DNA of 64,000 bases from Candidatus Nitrosocaldaceae archaeon (GTDB taxonomy: Archaea; Thermoproteota; Nitrososphaeria; Nitrososphaerales; Nitrosocaldaceae). Position 1 is the stretch's first letter; the number at the start of each line of letters is the position of its first letter. The notes under the pieces were generated by a model that did not search any database, was not told the origin of the DNA, and saw only the letters and a list, made by a program, of their open reading frames with translations. The stretch spans positions 62,001-126,000 of the forward strand of contig BPGC01000001.1 in the NCBI GenBank assembly GCA_026002835.1. The letters run 5' to 3'. Positions 63,901 through 64,000 of this stretch are shown piece by piece. The translations under genes were made by a program, and so were the position numbers.

Positions 63901-64000
63901 ATGAAGAAAATAGCAGTAATAATGGTATTGCTGATATTAGCATCGCCTTTAGCATATGCACAAGAGAAAGGATCCTATACAGATCAGATTATATTCATAC
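63901..64000 (+). CDS. N-terminus of an exported protein (cut by window edge)
   Basis: An ATG at 63901 begins MKKIAVIMVLLILASPLAYAQ, a clean signal peptide cleaved after AYA, followed by EKGSYTDQIIFI and the window edge. The polar KGxxTDxIxFI start resembles thaumarchaeal extracellular peptide-binding proteins of ABC importers, but only 33 residues are visible. The antisense frame at 63767-63961 is not a gene. Confidence 0.6.
   Translation, partial: MKKIAVIMVLLILASPLAYAQEKGSYTDQIIFI

Noticed and set aside
63767..63961. 64-codon minus-strand frame near the right edge
   Set aside because: It opposes a plus-strand start with a clean signal peptide at 63901 and looks hydrophobic by complementarity.
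1..64000. CRISPR arrays, insertion sequences, prophage or replication origin
   Set aside because: I found no spaced repeats, transposase, integrase, phage genes or cdc6/orc1 gene on either strand; the only accessory-looking patch is 13.5-15.1 kb.

Overview
The window is an AT-rich (by eye about one third GC), densely coded archaeal chromosome segment. The best fit is a member of the Nitrososphaerota (Thaumarchaeota). It carries a CdvB-type ESCRT-III protein, an eukaryote-like primase pair, RNA polymerase subunit Rpo10, an Fe-S TFE-beta, MBF1, archaeal NAC, SRP54, Pus10, Trm1, aTrm56 and A-type ATP synthase subunits H and K. These sit beside traits common in that phylum: assimilatory sulfate reduction, heme O synthase, copper-transport P-type ATPases, a TRASH-domain Lrp regulator and a UPF0182 membrane protein. 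No ammonia monooxygenase, rRNA or replication-initiator gene lies here, so neither the lineage nor ammonia oxidation can be settled from this window. Many genes appear leaderless (TATA-like box about 25-35 bases before the start codon), and TTG or GTG starts are frequent. Layout: 0-8.6 kb has a class III aminotransferase, an acyl-CoA dehydrogenase with a divergent CoxG-like protein, a Zn/Mn ABC transporter with a divergent NikR-like repressor and phased repeats between them, and a DUF255 thioredoxin-domain protein. 8.6-13.5 kb has small winged-helix regulators, a tRNA-Leu(GAG) embedded antisense in the end of a GIY-YIG gene, rpo10-enolase, an Lrp regulator and heme O synthase. 13.5-15.1 kb is a small decayed accessory patch (an AlbA_2/Schlafen-like protein with a damaged C-terminus and a twice-frameshifted nucleotidyltransferase). 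15.1-22.1 kb holds a UbiD decarboxylase and many information-processing genes. 22.1-28.3 kb is a copper and sulfur-relay region: two copper-type P-ATPases, a TRASH regulator, DsrE and TusA. 28.3-38.9 kb holds folate cyclo-ligase, aconitase X (phosphomevalonate dehydratase) genes, a glutamine amidotransferase, UPF0182, primase, endonuclease IV and a Re-citrate-synthase-like enzyme. 39-46 kb has exported gamma carbonic anhydrase, GlyRS, UDG, a racemase homologue without its catalytic cysteines, CdvB, ATP synthase K and the sulfate-assimilation pair. 46-64 kb has ADH, ScpA, DedA, SucCD, Pus10, SRP54, a CPTC membrane protein, a diphthamide-synthesis cluster, PurU, a creatininase-family enzyme, a two-hairpin H/ACA guide RNA, Trm1, RlmE and TFE-beta. 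How the genes work together: aconitase X plus UbiD can supply two steps of the archaeal mevalonate route; Re-citrate synthase and SucCD belong to the citric acid cycle; Sat and the Fe-S APS reductase activate and reduce sulfate; MTHFS and PurU handle formyl-folates; the copper ATPases and TRASH regulator manage copper. The strongest non-coding discovery is the H/ACA guide RNA at 60326-60463, with two pseudouridylation pockets, a kink-turn, a K-loop and two ACA boxes.
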